DNA from: Clostridium sp. BNL1100
Lineage (GTDB): Bacteria > Bacillota > Clostridia > Acetivibrionales > DSM-1351
Direction of reading: 5' to 3'
Length of the DNA stretch: 64,000 nt
NCBI RefSeq assembly: GCF_000244875.1
Contig: NC_016791.1
Span: 4,159,001 to 4,223,000 of the forward strand
Shown here: positions 47,932-56,543 of the stretch, in pieces
Layout of the letters: the number at the start of each line of letters is the position of its first letter
Numbering within the stretch: the first letter of the stretch is position 1
The notes under the pieces: model-generated
The model's database searches: none
Seen by the model: only the letters and a program-made list of their open reading frames with translations
What the model was told of the DNA's origin: nothing
Made by a program: the position numbers and the translations under genes

Positions 47932-50346
47932 CTATAATGGTTTCCAAATTTTAGAAACAATAACCATCATGTCATCTACGGGTTCTTTGTCCTTACAACG
48001 GCTCAATGCTTCCTCCAGAAGATCATCTGCAATTTTTTGAGGATTCTTGCTTGTCATTTGTGAAATAACATTTTGAACCTCTATAATGCTATCATCACTG
48101 ATTTTAAAGGAATCCACAATTCCATCAGAAACCATTACAATATACTCTCCGCTATTAACATTTTTGTGAATCAGCTCAAGTTCGACATTGCTCAATATGC
48201 CTGCCGGAAGTGACGCAGCCCTTATGGTTTCAACATAATCAGCCCGTTTGATAAAGGTAGGAGCGGCACCCACCTTTACAAATTCCACTTCTCCGTCATA
48301 TAAATCCACAACAGAAATATCAATAGTAGCAAAGGATTCATCATTGGATTTAAGCACAAGAATAGAGTTTATCAGTTTTACCGTTGTGTCCTTGTCAAAC
48401 CCCGATTCCATAAACTGTTCTATGAGATTGACCGTTGCCTTGCTTTGGAGACATGCTTTATGACCTGTGCCCATTCCATCGCTTAGAGCAGCAATATATT
48501 TACCGTCACCGCTGTTAAGAAATGTATAATTATCTCCCGACACATGTTTCTCATCTTTTGCAACCCTTGCAACACCCGTTATTACCTTAAATGTTTCTTC
48601 CTTCACAAGCTTTATACTGCACACGTCCGTTTTTGGATTAAGGCCGCAGTCACTTCCGTTCTTCACCATCTTGCAGCCTATAACATCAGACACAACTTTT
48701 TCTACACAGCCTATACAGCTTCTTTTTCCTCCGCAGCCTTTATATGATAATGAAATTTCATAGTTCCCGTTTTTGTTCTCATATACAACTGCTTCAACAT
48801 TGCGTAAGCCTTTTTTGCTAAGTGCCAAAAGTATATTGTTTTCAATATCCTCCTTAAAAATAATATTTGTATTTAATTCAACTGCCAGATTGGAAATTAT
48901 TGTTGACATGCTCCTCATTTGCTGTGAAACAAGGCCTCTGCTTTCACTAATCCTGCTCCGCCAAACCATATCGACCTTGAATAATTCATAGGTATAGTTA
49001 ATAGCCTTTACAAATTCACCAATACGCTCACACCTATCCAGGAAATACTGTGGAATATCCTGCTGCTCTATCCAGCCCTTGCAGTCCAGTTTCTCAACTA
49101 TTTTAAAAAGTATCTGGTATGTATTGCAGAAATTCTGTTCCCAACAATGGCTGCACAGACTACAGTCCTTGCAAACCCTGTCTGCAACTCTATCAAAAAT
49201 GGCAGTTATGTCATGCTTTTCGGTAATTGACCTTGTTTCAGAAATTTCATCAAAGGTTTTAGCCATTTCTCCAAAGGCTTTTGAGAATTTGTTCAGCTTG
49301 TCCACAGTAATCTCTTTAATTCGCATACTGTAGCCTTTTTTGTCTCCTCTGGCTTCCAGTGCTTTATTAAATTTGTTTACCACTATATCCGTAACTTTAT
49401 TCGGTATTAACATAAACAAAATAATTGCCACAATTATTTCATACAGATATATAAGGACTTCCGTAGACCCATTGGTATAAAACGTTAAAACTGCATTTCC
49501 CATCAAAACACCCATGCATGAGCCAACTTTCCCCATCTTTCTCAAAATTCCTGAAAGTAAACCGCAAAAAGCATATGATGAAACCATAAGCGGTGACGAA
49601 TTCGACGAAATACTTATTACCGTTCCAACAATTACACCTATGGCCGCTCCGTTTCCTGCCCCGGTTCTATAGCTGAATACTAAAATTATAAGAATACATA
49701 GAATATTTCTAAGACTGACCCCAAGTACAGCCCATGTACCCAGCCCTCCGATAGAAAGTGCACAGGCTATAGCTATACTTAGAACCTCTTCGTTTGTAAG
49801 GACATGTCTCTTAGTGGTGCTGCCCATTACGTCAAGGACATTTTTAAACACAAATACAAGTGCAAAAATCAGGAACCCGTTCAGAAGGGATTTTAAAACA
49901 TCATATAGAAGAAAGCCTTGTTTATATGTAATAACCATTTCAGGTATAAGAACACCAGCAAAAGCCGTTATAGCCGTTCGCAGAGACGAGCCTACGCTTT
50001 TTTTAAAAGGAATATTTATGGCATTAAACAGTAGCATGGACACCGCAGCAGTATATATCTGGATTGTAGCTCCCGAGGTCAGCATTCCTGCAATTATCGC
50101 AAGTGCAATTAAAACCCTGCTTAAATTCAATCCAAGAGTAGCGGCATACAAAGCTATGCCAAATGGCATCAAACCGCCCATCAGGGATATCCTGCCCAGC
50201 AGAAATGCTGCCGGAATTACAATTAGATTTAATTTATTAGTCCTATTCAAATAGTCAAGCAGCGCTACTGATTTTGAACTGCTGTTTTTGTGAAGTTTCT
50301 CTCTGAATCCACCTAAATTATTGTATGGAAGTGTTTCTGTTTTCAT
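47932..50346 (-). CDS. spoIIE: Stage II sporulation protein E
   Basis: An 804-residue membrane serine phosphatase that dephosphorylates SpoIIAA to activate sigma-F in the forespore and helps place the asymmetric septum. Residues about 30-340 hold ten transmembrane helices; a central regulatory region follows with a Cys-rich stretch (CKDCSLCSHCWEQNFC); the PP2C domain starts at about 590 with ALSDGMGTGHKACLQSKATV and ends with MVSDGIVDSF and DDMMVIVSKIW. It is near the family length (B. subtilis 827). A Spo0A-type promoter lies at 50409-50441. Confidence 0.95.
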   Translation of the reverse strand: MKTETLPYNNLGGFREKLHKNSSSKSVALLDYLNRTNKLNLIVIPAAFLLGRISLMGGLMPFGIALYAATLGLNLSRVLIALAIIAGMLTSGATIQIYTAAVSMLLFNAINIPFKKSVGSSLRTAITAFAGVLIPEMVITYKQGFLLYDVLKSLLNGFLIFALVFVFKNVLDVMGSTTKRHVLTNEEVLSIAIACALSIGGLGTWAVLGVSLRNILCILIILVFSYRTGAGNGAAIGVIVGTVISISSNSSPLMVSSYAFCGLLSGILRKMGKVGSCMGVLMGNAVLTFYTNGSTEVLIYLYEIIVAIILFMLIPNKVTDIVVNKFNKALEARGDKKGYSMRIKEITVDKLNKFSKAFGEMAKTFDEISETRSITEKHDITAIFDRVADRVCKDCSLCSHCWEQNFCNTYQILFKIVEKLDCKGWIEQQDIPQYFLDRCERIGEFVKAINYTYELFKVDMVWRSRISESRGLVSQQMRSMSTIISNLAVELNTNIIFKEDIENNILLALSKKGLRNVEAVVYENKNGNYEISLSYKGCGGKRSCIGCVEKVVSDVIGCKMVKNGSDCGLNPKTDVCSIKLVKEETFKVITGVARVAKDEKHVSGDNYTFLNSGDGKYIAALSDGMGTGHKACLQSKATVNLIEQFMESGFDKDTTVKLINSILVLKSNDESFATIDISVVDLYDGEVEFVKVGAAPTFIKRADYVETIRAASLPAGILSNVELELIHKNVNSGEYIVMVSDGIVDSFKISDDSIIEVQNVISQMTSKNPQKIADDLLEEALSRCKDKEPVDDMMVIVSKIWKPL

Positions 50347-50408
50347 TTATCTAGTGACCCCCCGCCTTTTATCTTCTGTGTGATTCCCGGTTACAGCACG
50401 CAGGATTG

Positions 50409-50441
50409 ATTATAAGGCAGGAGTATAAAAATATTTGTCAC
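50409..50441 (-). promoter_or_regulatory. spoIIE promoter with Spo0A box and 21-bp spacer
   Basis: Read leftward: GTGACA (50436-50441) at -35 and TATAAT (50409-50414) at -10 with a 21-bp spacer. The -35 overlaps TTTGTCAC (50434-50441, + strand), close to the Spo0A box TTTGTCGAA. B. subtilis spoIIE and spoIIG promoters have the same overlong spacer and are activated by phosphorylated Spo0A. Another box TGTCGAA lies at 50575-50581. Confidence 0.6.
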
Positions 50442-50458
50442 TTTTGGTACTTAGGAAA

Positions 50459-50494
50459 TAAGATATTTTAGACAGTTATTTTCAAAATATCTTA
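50459..50494. terminator. AT-rich hairpin after nicotinate phosphoribosyltransferase
   Basis: TAAGATATTTT pairs with AAAATATCTTA over a 14-base loop, about 95 bp after the stop at 50587. The stem is AT-rich, so termination strength is doubtful. Confidence 0.45.
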
Positions 50495-50586
50495 CTTTTA
50501 TAACATTAATTAAAGTATATCTTCCTAAGAATAACTTTAAGTAAAATATAAATAATTACATTTTATGTCATTCATGTCGAAAACTT

Positions 50587-52026
50587 CTATCTGTTCTCTT
50601 CAATAAGTTTATGTTTAATATCCCAAAGCCTTTGAGATAAGTCTACATAATATTCATGAGGGAACTCAAAACGCTTTACTTCATCCCAAAGAGAATCAAT
50701 TTGCTCCTTGCAGTATTTTCTGGTTTCCCGGATTGACGGAACGTCATACATTTTTTTGCCGCCTATAAATATGGGTACCAAAAGTTCCCTTGCAGTAAAA
50801 TCAGTAATTGTCTTACGTTTCCATGTAGCTTCGGGATCAAAAATCTCAAGTTCCTTTGTTTGATCGATGGTTTCATCGTATACACAAAGTTGGTCTGCAA
50901 TAGCTTTGCCGGTTTCGTTTTCAAACAGGCGGTAAACTTTTTTAAAGTGGGGATTGGTTATCTTTGTTACATTTTCACTCAGTTTTATCTTTGGAATAAT
51001 TTCACCATTTTCATTTTCAATAGCACACAGCTTATAAACACCGCCGAATACAGGTTCACTTTTTGAAGTAATCAGCCGTTCTCCTACCCCAAAAATATCA
51101 ATACATGCCCCCTGTGAAATCAAATCACTGATTATATATTCATCAAGAGCATTTGAGGCTACTATTTTACATTCAGTAAGTCCTGCATTATCAAGCATTT
51201 TTCTGGCTTTTTTTGATAGATATGTCATATCACCGCTATCCAAACGAATTGCACATTTTGTAATGCCCTGCGGAAGTAAAACTTCCTTAAATGCACGTAT
51301 TGCATTTGGAACGCCGCTTTTAAGTACATTATATGTGTCAACAAGAAGTGTGGTATTATTGGGATATAGTTCACAATAGGTCTTAAAAGCCTCATATTCA
51401 CTATCAAACATTTGAATCCATGAATGAGCCATGGTTCCGCCTGCGGGTACACCGAAGAGTTTGTCTGTCATAGCGCATGAGGTTCCTTCGCAGCCTGCAA
51501 TGAAGGCAGCCCTCGCTCCAAGTACGGCACCATCTGCCCCTTGTGCTCTTCTGGAACCGAATTCCAGAACTGTTCTGCCTCTGGCTGCCCTAACTATACG
51601 GTTAGCCTTGGTAGCAATAAGGGATTGATGATTAATTGAAAGAAGTATAAAAGTCTCAATAAGCTGGGCTTCAATAACCGGTGCTTTAACGGTTATTATT
51701 GGTTCATTGGGAAAAACAGGGGTTCCCTCGGGAACCGCATATATGTCTCCGGTGAACCTGAAGTTTGTCAGGTACTCCAAAAAGCTGTCTGAAAACATAT
51801 TCAGGTCATTCAGGTATTTTATATCATCTTTTGAAAAATGCAGGTTTTCAATATATTCAATAACCTGCTCAAGACCGGCAGCGATAGCAAAACCGCCTTC
51901 ATCAGGTACTTTTCTGAAAAAAACATCAAAGTATGCAACTTTGTCGGCAAAACCATTTAGAAAATATCCGTTGCTCATTGTAAGCTCATAGAAATCACAT
52001 AAAAGAGCATAAGTTTCATCAGTCAT
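50587..52026 (-). CDS. pncB: Nicotinate phosphoribosyltransferase
   Basis: A 479-residue enzyme making nicotinate mononucleotide from nicotinate and PRPP for NAD salvage. The N-terminus DETYALLCDFYELTMSNGYF and internal VLEFGSRRAQGADGAVLGARAAFIAGCEGTS (PRPP-binding, catalytic His region), GTMAHSWIQMF and AIRLDSGDMTYLSKKAR match the bacterial type. ATG 52026 follows TGGAGG at an 11-base spacing; the track to 52056 adds ten atypical residues. Single-gene unit. Confidence 0.92.
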   Translation of the reverse strand: MTDETYALLCDFYELTMSNGYFLNGFADKVAYFDVFFRKVPDEGGFAIAAGLEQVIEYIENLHFSKDDIKYLNDLNMFSDSFLEYLTNFRFTGDIYAVPEGTPVFPNEPIITVKAPVIEAQLIETFILLSINHQSLIATKANRIVRAARGRTVLEFGSRRAQGADGAVLGARAAFIAGCEGTSCAMTDKLFGVPAGGTMAHSWIQMFDSEYEAFKTYCELYPNNTTLLVDTYNVLKSGVPNAIRAFKEVLLPQGITKCAIRLDSGDMTYLSKKARKMLDNAGLTECKIVASNALDEYIISDLISQGACIDIFGVGERLITSKSEPVFGGVYKLCAIENENGEIIPKIKLSENVTKITNPHFKKVYRLFENETGKAIADQLCVYDETIDQTKELEIFDPEATWKRKTITDFTARELLVPIFIGGKKMYDVPSIRETRKYCKEQIDSLWDEVKRFEFPHEYYVDLSQRLWDIKHKLIEENR

Positions 52027-52214
52027 AATAGTATAATCCTCCATATAATAATGCAAATAAATATTTTACATATAAAAGTCTCATTATATTCAAGAGTATA
52101 TACCAAACACCATAAAAATTACAGTAAGACCAAAATGATTGACGATTAATATTGTGAAGAATAATATTATATATTGGGTACATTAAAAATCTGCTATAGG
52201 GGCTGTAATATTTA

Positions 52215-53060
52215 ATGAAGAAAAATATTAGGGATTTCATTTTAATTAATGTAGGATTACTTCTGGTAGGTATAGGTATTTGTTTATTTAAAATACCCAA
52301 CAATTTTGCAACAGGTGGAGTAAGCGGACTTGCAATAATAGCCAGCAGTTTCTTCAAAGACATAGACGTAGGCCCTATGATGCTTATAATAAATGTAGCC
52401 CTGCTTATTGTAGGATTCATTTTTCTAGGCCCGGATTTTGGCTCAAAAACAATGTATTCCAGCTTTGCCCTTTCAGGAATAGTATGGGCTATCCAAAAAA
52501 TATATCCGTTAAAGCATTCTCTGACAGACGATATGATGCTTGAACTTATATTCTCAATTATTTTTCCTGCCATAGGCTCGGCCATTGTTTTTAATCTCAA
52601 TGCCTCTACAGGAGGAACAGACATTGTAGCAAAGATACTCAGTAAACATACGAACCTGAACATTGGAAAAACTCTGCTGCTGACTGATTTTCTCATTGCA
52701 GCCGGAGCTGGAGCGGTCTTTGGAATAAAAATAGGAATGTACTCCATTTTAGGTCTTTCTCTTAAAGCTTTTGTTATTGATCTTGTAATGGAAGGGTTCA
52801 ACGTTAGCAAGCAATTTGTTATTATCAGTTCCAAATCTGATGAGATAAAGGAATTTATTGTAACCCAGCTTCATAGGGGAGCTACTATATATAAAGCCGA
52901 GGGCGCATTCACCCACAAGACTGAGGACGTAATTTCTACCGTTCTCAGTAGAAGACAAGCGATAAAGCTCCGAACATATATACGCAGTATAGACGACTCT
53001 GCATTTATAACCATAAGCAATACTTCTGAAACCATAGGTAAAGGCTTTAGGAGTATATAA
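52215..53060 (+). CDS. YitT family membrane protein (second of two in the window)
   Basis: A 281-residue membrane protein with the same organisation as the gene at 5546: opening FILINVGLLLVGIGICLFKIPNNFATGGVSGLA, five or six helices, STGGTDIVAKIL, and a C-terminal DUF2179 domain (VSKQFVIISSKSDEIKEFIVTQLHRGATIYKAEGAF). The two paralogues are clearly diverged, so the duplication is old. Function not established. Confidence 0.85.
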   Translation: MKKNIRDFILINVGLLLVGIGICLFKIPNNFATGGVSGLAIIASSFFKDIDVGPMMLIINVALLIVGFIFLGPDFGSKTMYSSFALSGIVWAIQKIYPLKHSLTDDMMLELIFSIIFPAIGSAIVFNLNASTGGTDIVAKILSKHTNLNIGKTLLLTDFLIAAGAGAVFGIKIGMYSILGLSLKAFVIDLVMEGFNVSKQFVIISSKSDEIKEFIVTQLHRGATIYKAEGAFTHKTEDVISTVLSRRQAIKLRTYIRSIDDSAFITISNTSETIGKGFRSI

Positions 53061-53064
53061 AAAA

Positions 53065-53107
53065 GAGGATACAAAGCTTTTTATACTCTGTACCCTCATA
53101 TTTTAAT
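53065..53107 (+). terminator. Possible terminator of the second yitT
   Basis: GAGGATAC pairs with GTACCCTC with one mismatch, followed by ATATTTTAAT. The stem is short with a large loop; weak. Confidence 0.35.
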
Positions 53108-53172
53108 CTATTTTCTTGGCTCTATTATCTGTTATCCTGCTTTTAGGAGTTGGATTGTGTACTACACCATAA

Positions 53173-53648
53173 TCAGGAAGGTCTTGCCATCCTCCATACC
53201 AAGCCCTTTGATAAATCCCTCAATTCCCTTCCAAGTGAAGGTTTTTTGTAGAATATCTTTACAAGTGTTTCACTGTCAGGGTCAAGGGCTGCAATGCTGT
53301 CTATCATATATTCATCCCTGATAAACTCCTGCAAGTACTGCTGTCCATATCTTAATACTAAGGCTCTGGCTATCTCCGTAATGTGGCATCTTCTTTTATA
53401 CTTACAGCCTTAACCAGTTCAGCCAACCTCTGTTCATCACTCTTAACCCTCTTGTCCTTTTTCTGAACCTTCTCAACCTTTGGGGCTTTTAGGCAACCAC
53501 AGAACTTTGTATGCCCTTTATGTATCATTCCCTCTGATTTTATATTATTTTTATATGCAAGGTAATGGCTATCATAACTTTCTTTGATTATTAAGTGGAT
53601 AGTATGGGAATAATAAAATGCATTGCTTTGATTTTTTTCAATTATCAT
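53173..53648 (-). pseudogene. Frameshifted gene of unknown function
   Basis: Two leftward frames join across a one-base shift near 53370-53385. The first (from 53648) reads ...KGHTKFCGCLKAPKVEKVQKKDKRVKSDEQRLAELVKAVSIKED, then stops; the other continues CHITEIARALVLRYGQQYLQEFIRDEYMIDSIAALDPDSETLVKIFYKKPSLGRELRDLSKGLVWRMARPS. Together they would make about 155 residues, mostly helical and charged, of no family I recognise. It lies head to head with the membrane gene at 53669, with which it may have been transferred. Confidence 0.5.
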
Positions 53649-53668
53649 GCAGGAATAAAGGTGAGTTA

Positions 53669-54292
53669 ATGTTCAAGAAAAAGAAGAAAAAGGATAATAT
53701 TCAAAAGGTTCAAATAGTAGAGCAACAACCAGATGATATAACTGGCTCTGAGATTGACCCCCACACTGGTCATGCCTATGATACTAAGGAAAACATCATT
53801 GATAAGAAGGTATTCAATAGGAAAAGAAAAAGGTGGAAGATATTTTACTACACTCTTACTATTGCCCTTATTGTGATTTACTACCTCATATTGGTGTTGT
53901 TGGGCAAGAATGGAGTTGACATAGAACAGAAAACAAGGCATGAACTGTTTGCTACTACTATGTATCTGGTAGGATTTACATTGGCTGTATTTGTATTGAT
54001 GCTGCAATTGAGAGAAGCCAAGAACTTTGCAAAACTTAGAAGAAGTATATATTGGCACAATTTGGAAATAAGATTATATCTAACCTTGATATTAGAAACT
54101 ATAGCTGCTTTTACTGGATTGATTGATATGGTACTGAAACCATTCTTTATGCCCATGTACCTTTTAAAGCTGTCCTGTTTATTAGCCCAATTCCTGCTGT
54201 TTGTAGCAGTCCCTTATTTTCTCCTGCTCTTTCATTATAGACACTTGAAGCTTGCATTTCTGCATGATAAATCCTGTACAAACCTGTTATAG
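53669..54292 (+). CDS. Four-helix membrane protein, unknown
   Basis: A 207-residue protein with a very basic N-terminus (MFKKKKKKDNIQK), a soluble stretch of about 55 residues, then four predicted helices (YTLTIALIVIYYLILVLL; TMYLVGFTLAVFVLMLQL; YLTLILETIAAFTGLIDMVL; LLAQFLLFVAVPYFLLLFHY). ATG 53669 follows AAAGGTGAG. It is divergent from the broken gene at 53173 and sits before the tRNA cluster. Not recognised. Confidence 0.6.
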   Translation: MFKKKKKKDNIQKVQIVEQQPDDITGSEIDPHTGHAYDTKENIIDKKVFNRKRKRWKIFYYTLTIALIVIYYLILVLLGKNGVDIEQKTRHELFATTMYLVGFTLAVFVLMLQLREAKNFAKLRRSIYWHNLEIRLYLTLILETIAAFTGLIDMVLKPFFMPMYLLKLSCLLAQFLLFVAVPYFLLLFHYRHLKLAFLHDKSCTNLL

Positions 54293-54401
54293 TCCTCTTG
54301 GAGAGTAATAGAACCTGTTCCACCCCCATGACTTTTTTATAACCTTTTTACCTTCTCCATACGGCTGTTTTGTTGAAGAAATGACTTGTTTTGTAGACAA
54401 G

Positions 54402-54456
54402 ATAACAGCCCCCTGACTATGTCTTTTATTGAACATAATCAGAAGGCTGTTATTTT
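54402..54456 (+). terminator. Terminator after the 53669 membrane gene
   Basis: ATAACAGCCCCCTGACTATG pairs with CATAATCAGAAGGCTGTTAT over a short loop, followed by TTTTC. The long stem has a few mismatches. Confidence 0.7.
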
Positions 54457-54514
54457 CTGTATATAACCTCTGCGATTACTGATATAACCACCAGTCATAT
54501 ACCTTATGAAATTT

Positions 54515-54590
54515 TGGTGGGAACTATAGGGCTCGAACCTATGACCCTCTGCTTGTAAGGCAGATGCTCTCCCAGCTGAGCTAAGCTCCC
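54515..54590 (-). tRNA. tRNA-Val (anticodon TAC)
   Basis: Cloverleaf with encoded CCA: acceptor GGGAGCT/AGTTCCC, anticodon stem CTGC with loop CTTACAA, T loop TTCGAGC. Last of three tRNAs transcribed leftward from 54842. Confidence 0.95.
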
Positions 54591-54593
54591 AAT

Positions 54594-54668
54594 TGGTGAC
54601 CCATAGGGGAATCGAACCCCTGTTATCGCCGTGAAAGGGCGGTGTCTTAACCGCTTGACCAATGGGCC
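54594..54668 (-). tRNA. tRNA-Glu (anticodon TTC)
   Basis: Cloverleaf with encoded CCA: acceptor GGCCCAT/ATGGGTC, anticodon loop CTTTCAC, T loop TTCGATT. Three bases separate it from tRNA-Val. Confidence 0.95.
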
Positions 54669-54674
54669 ATAAAA

Positions 54675-54697
54675 TAAGCGATAGTCACTATCGCTTA
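54675..54697. repeat. Palindrome between tRNA-Met and tRNA-Glu
   Basis: AAGCGATAGTCACTATCGCTT forms a perfect hairpin in the spacer of the tRNA operon; possibly a processing signal or an internal partial terminator (no T run). Confidence 0.5.
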
Positions 54698-54700
54698 AAA

Positions 54701-54777
54701 TGGTAGCGGCGGTGGGATTTGAACCTACGACCTGCCGGGTATGAACCGGATGCTCTGGCCAACTGAGCTACGCCGCC
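54701..54777 (-). tRNA. tRNA-Met (anticodon CAT)
   Basis: Cloverleaf with encoded CCA: acceptor GGCGGCG/CGCCGCT (G-U first pair), anticodon stem CCGG with loop TTCATAC, T loop TTCAAAT with one A-C mismatch in the T stem. The paired first acceptor position argues for an elongator Met rather than an initiator; a TilS-modified Ile tRNA cannot be excluded by eye. Confidence 0.88.
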
Positions 54778-54812
54778 ATTTTTATGTCGCCCGTTCTCTA
54801 ACGTGCTTTTAC

Positions 54813-54842
54813 ATTATACATAAGAAACAGGACATGTGTCAA
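54813..54842 (-). promoter_or_regulatory. Promoter of the tRNA-Met-Glu-Val operon
   Basis: -35 TTGACA (54837-54842), 18-bp spacer, -10 TATAAT (54813-54818), about 35 bp upstream of tRNA-Met. Confidence 0.7.
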
Positions 54843-55097
54843 TAGGAAGTTTATATTTTTTTAAAAAAATCAAAACAACGTTAAATAGTCGTAAAAGGGC
54901 AGTAAAAAACCCTTAAACCACAAGGTATAAGGGATCTATTTTTCAGGAGGAATATATTTTAAGACCGGCCGGCGGAATAATCCGCCGACCAGAATGGATT
55001 GTTTTCAACAATACAAATTTTATAGGAAATAGTCCGATTTGTATATGTATAAATTATTTAAAATTTTTATTTAATCAATTAATTTTATTGTACATTT
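54843..55097. other. Region between the tRNA promoter and the FG-GAP-like gene
   Basis: Holds a GC-rich hairpin at about 54964-54991 (GGTCGGCGGA/TCCGCCGGCC-type stem, loop TTAT), the only GC-rich patch here, located about 105 bp behind the stop of the leftward gene at 55098. No T tract follows, so its role as a terminator is unclear. No gene seen. Confidence 0.4.
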
Positions 55098-55829
55098 TTA
55101 CTCCTGGGAACCAAAAATAGCCACGTATTGGCTTGAAAGTTCAAACTTCATGTTTTGGAACTTCAATATACTTTGTACATACCCCAGGGAATCCGCATGA
55201 TACCGTCCTGCTATTTTCTGATAACCCAGAAGCTCATACACCCCGTTGCCGTCAAAATCAACGGGATACAATCCGCTTAGCGGATCAACCCAGCCTTCAA
55301 TGGGTGCTTTGAGAATTCCCTCGTTAGTGTAAATCTCACTTAGATACTCTCTGCCTTTATATGTTATATCCAGTATGTACGTAGATTTCTCCGTCAAGTT
55401 TTGAACCGATACCTTGTAATAATTCAGATAGTTAACTTTGTATTGGTATTTATTATTGAAGTCCTCATAATTGAATATCATTGCAAGGCGGTTATTCACA
55501 TCTGAAAAGATGTAATAAAACATTATGGCGCCGCTTCCCCCGGAATTAATCCCTACTAATATATCATTAATTCTGTCTCCGGTGAAGTCACCCAAAAATA
55601 ACCCCGGGGAATAGCCCGCATCTGAAGGAAGCTTTGCGCTCTGCTTAATACCCGTTTTTCCATCCTTTATGACTAGTGTAATATCCCGCAAAAAATTACT
55701 GTCAGGTGTTTTAACAGCTGTGAGATATACATAGTCGGCAACCCTGTCTCCGTTTACGTCACCGTAGGCACTGGCAACTACGTTTCCGATATCGTTAGGA
55801 AACGAACCTGAATTGTTTGAATACAGCAT
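55098..55829 (-). CDS. FG-GAP/VCBS-like repeat protein
   Basis: A 243-residue beta-rich protein with at least three FG-GAP-like calcium loops: AYGDVNGDRVADYVYL, FLGDFTGDRINDILVGI and VDFDGNGVYELLGYQ. Such repeats form beta-propeller blades. There is no signal peptide or membrane helix, so it would be cytosolic, or packaged in the spore. Related cytosolic clostridial proteins are uncharacterised as far as I know. It stands alone beside the tRNA operon. Confidence 0.65.
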   Translation of the reverse strand: MLYSNNSGSFPNDIGNVVASAYGDVNGDRVADYVYLTAVKTPDSNFLRDITLVIKDGKTGIKQSAKLPSDAGYSPGLFLGDFTGDRINDILVGINSGGSGAIMFYYIFSDVNNRLAMIFNYEDFNNKYQYKVNYLNYYKVSVQNLTEKSTYILDITYKGREYLSEIYTNEGILKAPIEGWVDPLSGLYPVDFDGNGVYELLGYQKIAGRYHADSLGYVQSILKFQNMKFELSSQYVAIFGSQE

Positions 55830-56077
55830 TAGGTTTACCCCTTTTTCAATGTTTTGAACTGCTACTATATAATATGAAAAGCTTATATATTGGTGAAATT
55901 ATATATTTCCCATCACCCAAATATTGAATAAACAATTCTCTGCAAGGGTATAAATATTAATGCCACTTTCGTACTTATTTACAATTAGCAAAATACAATA
56001 TATATGTTCTTCAAATCAATTACATCTAATATTATTATATGGAAGTGAGTAAATTTTGTATAAGGTCAGGTGACCAT

Positions 56078-56308
56078 ATGATAATTCAATGTGAAAGAAA
56101 GGAATTTATTCAGCAGGGCGACCAATTGGCAATAACCAGAGATGACAAGCTAATAGGCTACGGTAAGGTTATCGCCCTTCTGGACGAAAACGTACTAGTA
56201 GATATTGATGATGCAGCCAGTAAATCATTATTTGAAATCTTCGCAGAAGCTATCCCTTGTGACTTTACATTCGTCAACGAAAAATATATCCCCAAAAACA
56301 TCGAGTAA
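56078..56308 (+). CDS. Small unknown protein (76 aa)
   Basis: A short acidic beta-rich protein (MIIQCERKEFIQQGDQLAITRDDKLIGYGKVIALLDENVLVDIDDAASKSLFEIFAEAIP). ATG 56078 has AGGTGA a few bases upstream; ATG 56039 has no ribosome site. Not recognised; the SH3-like or OB-like strand pattern is suggestive only. 235 bp before htrA. Confidence 0.5.
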   Translation: MIIQCERKEFIQQGDQLAITRDDKLIGYGKVIALLDENVLVDIDDAASKSLFEIFAEAIPCDFTFVNEKYIPKNIE

Positions 56309-56543
56309 ACGTCAATATCAGGTATCCCACGTTTACCGGGGTAAAATCGTTTGCTGGAAAATACCCGGCTTACGGTTACCCTGGCAGACAGGAATTGCAC
56401 TATTTTTTATATGTCATGTTAACATTTTGTTTTAAAAATCATAACAGTTTATTAACTTTTTCTTCGTAAAAAATACATAATTTACAGCTATTATATAAAC
56501 ATAAGATAACTTAAGAAATTTTAAACGATAGGAGGACTCAATT

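Noticed and set aside
52019-52834. 271-codon leftward frame opposite yitT
   Set aside because: It is the antisense shadow of the well-supported yitT gene, ends within it, and has no recognisable protein features or ribosome site.
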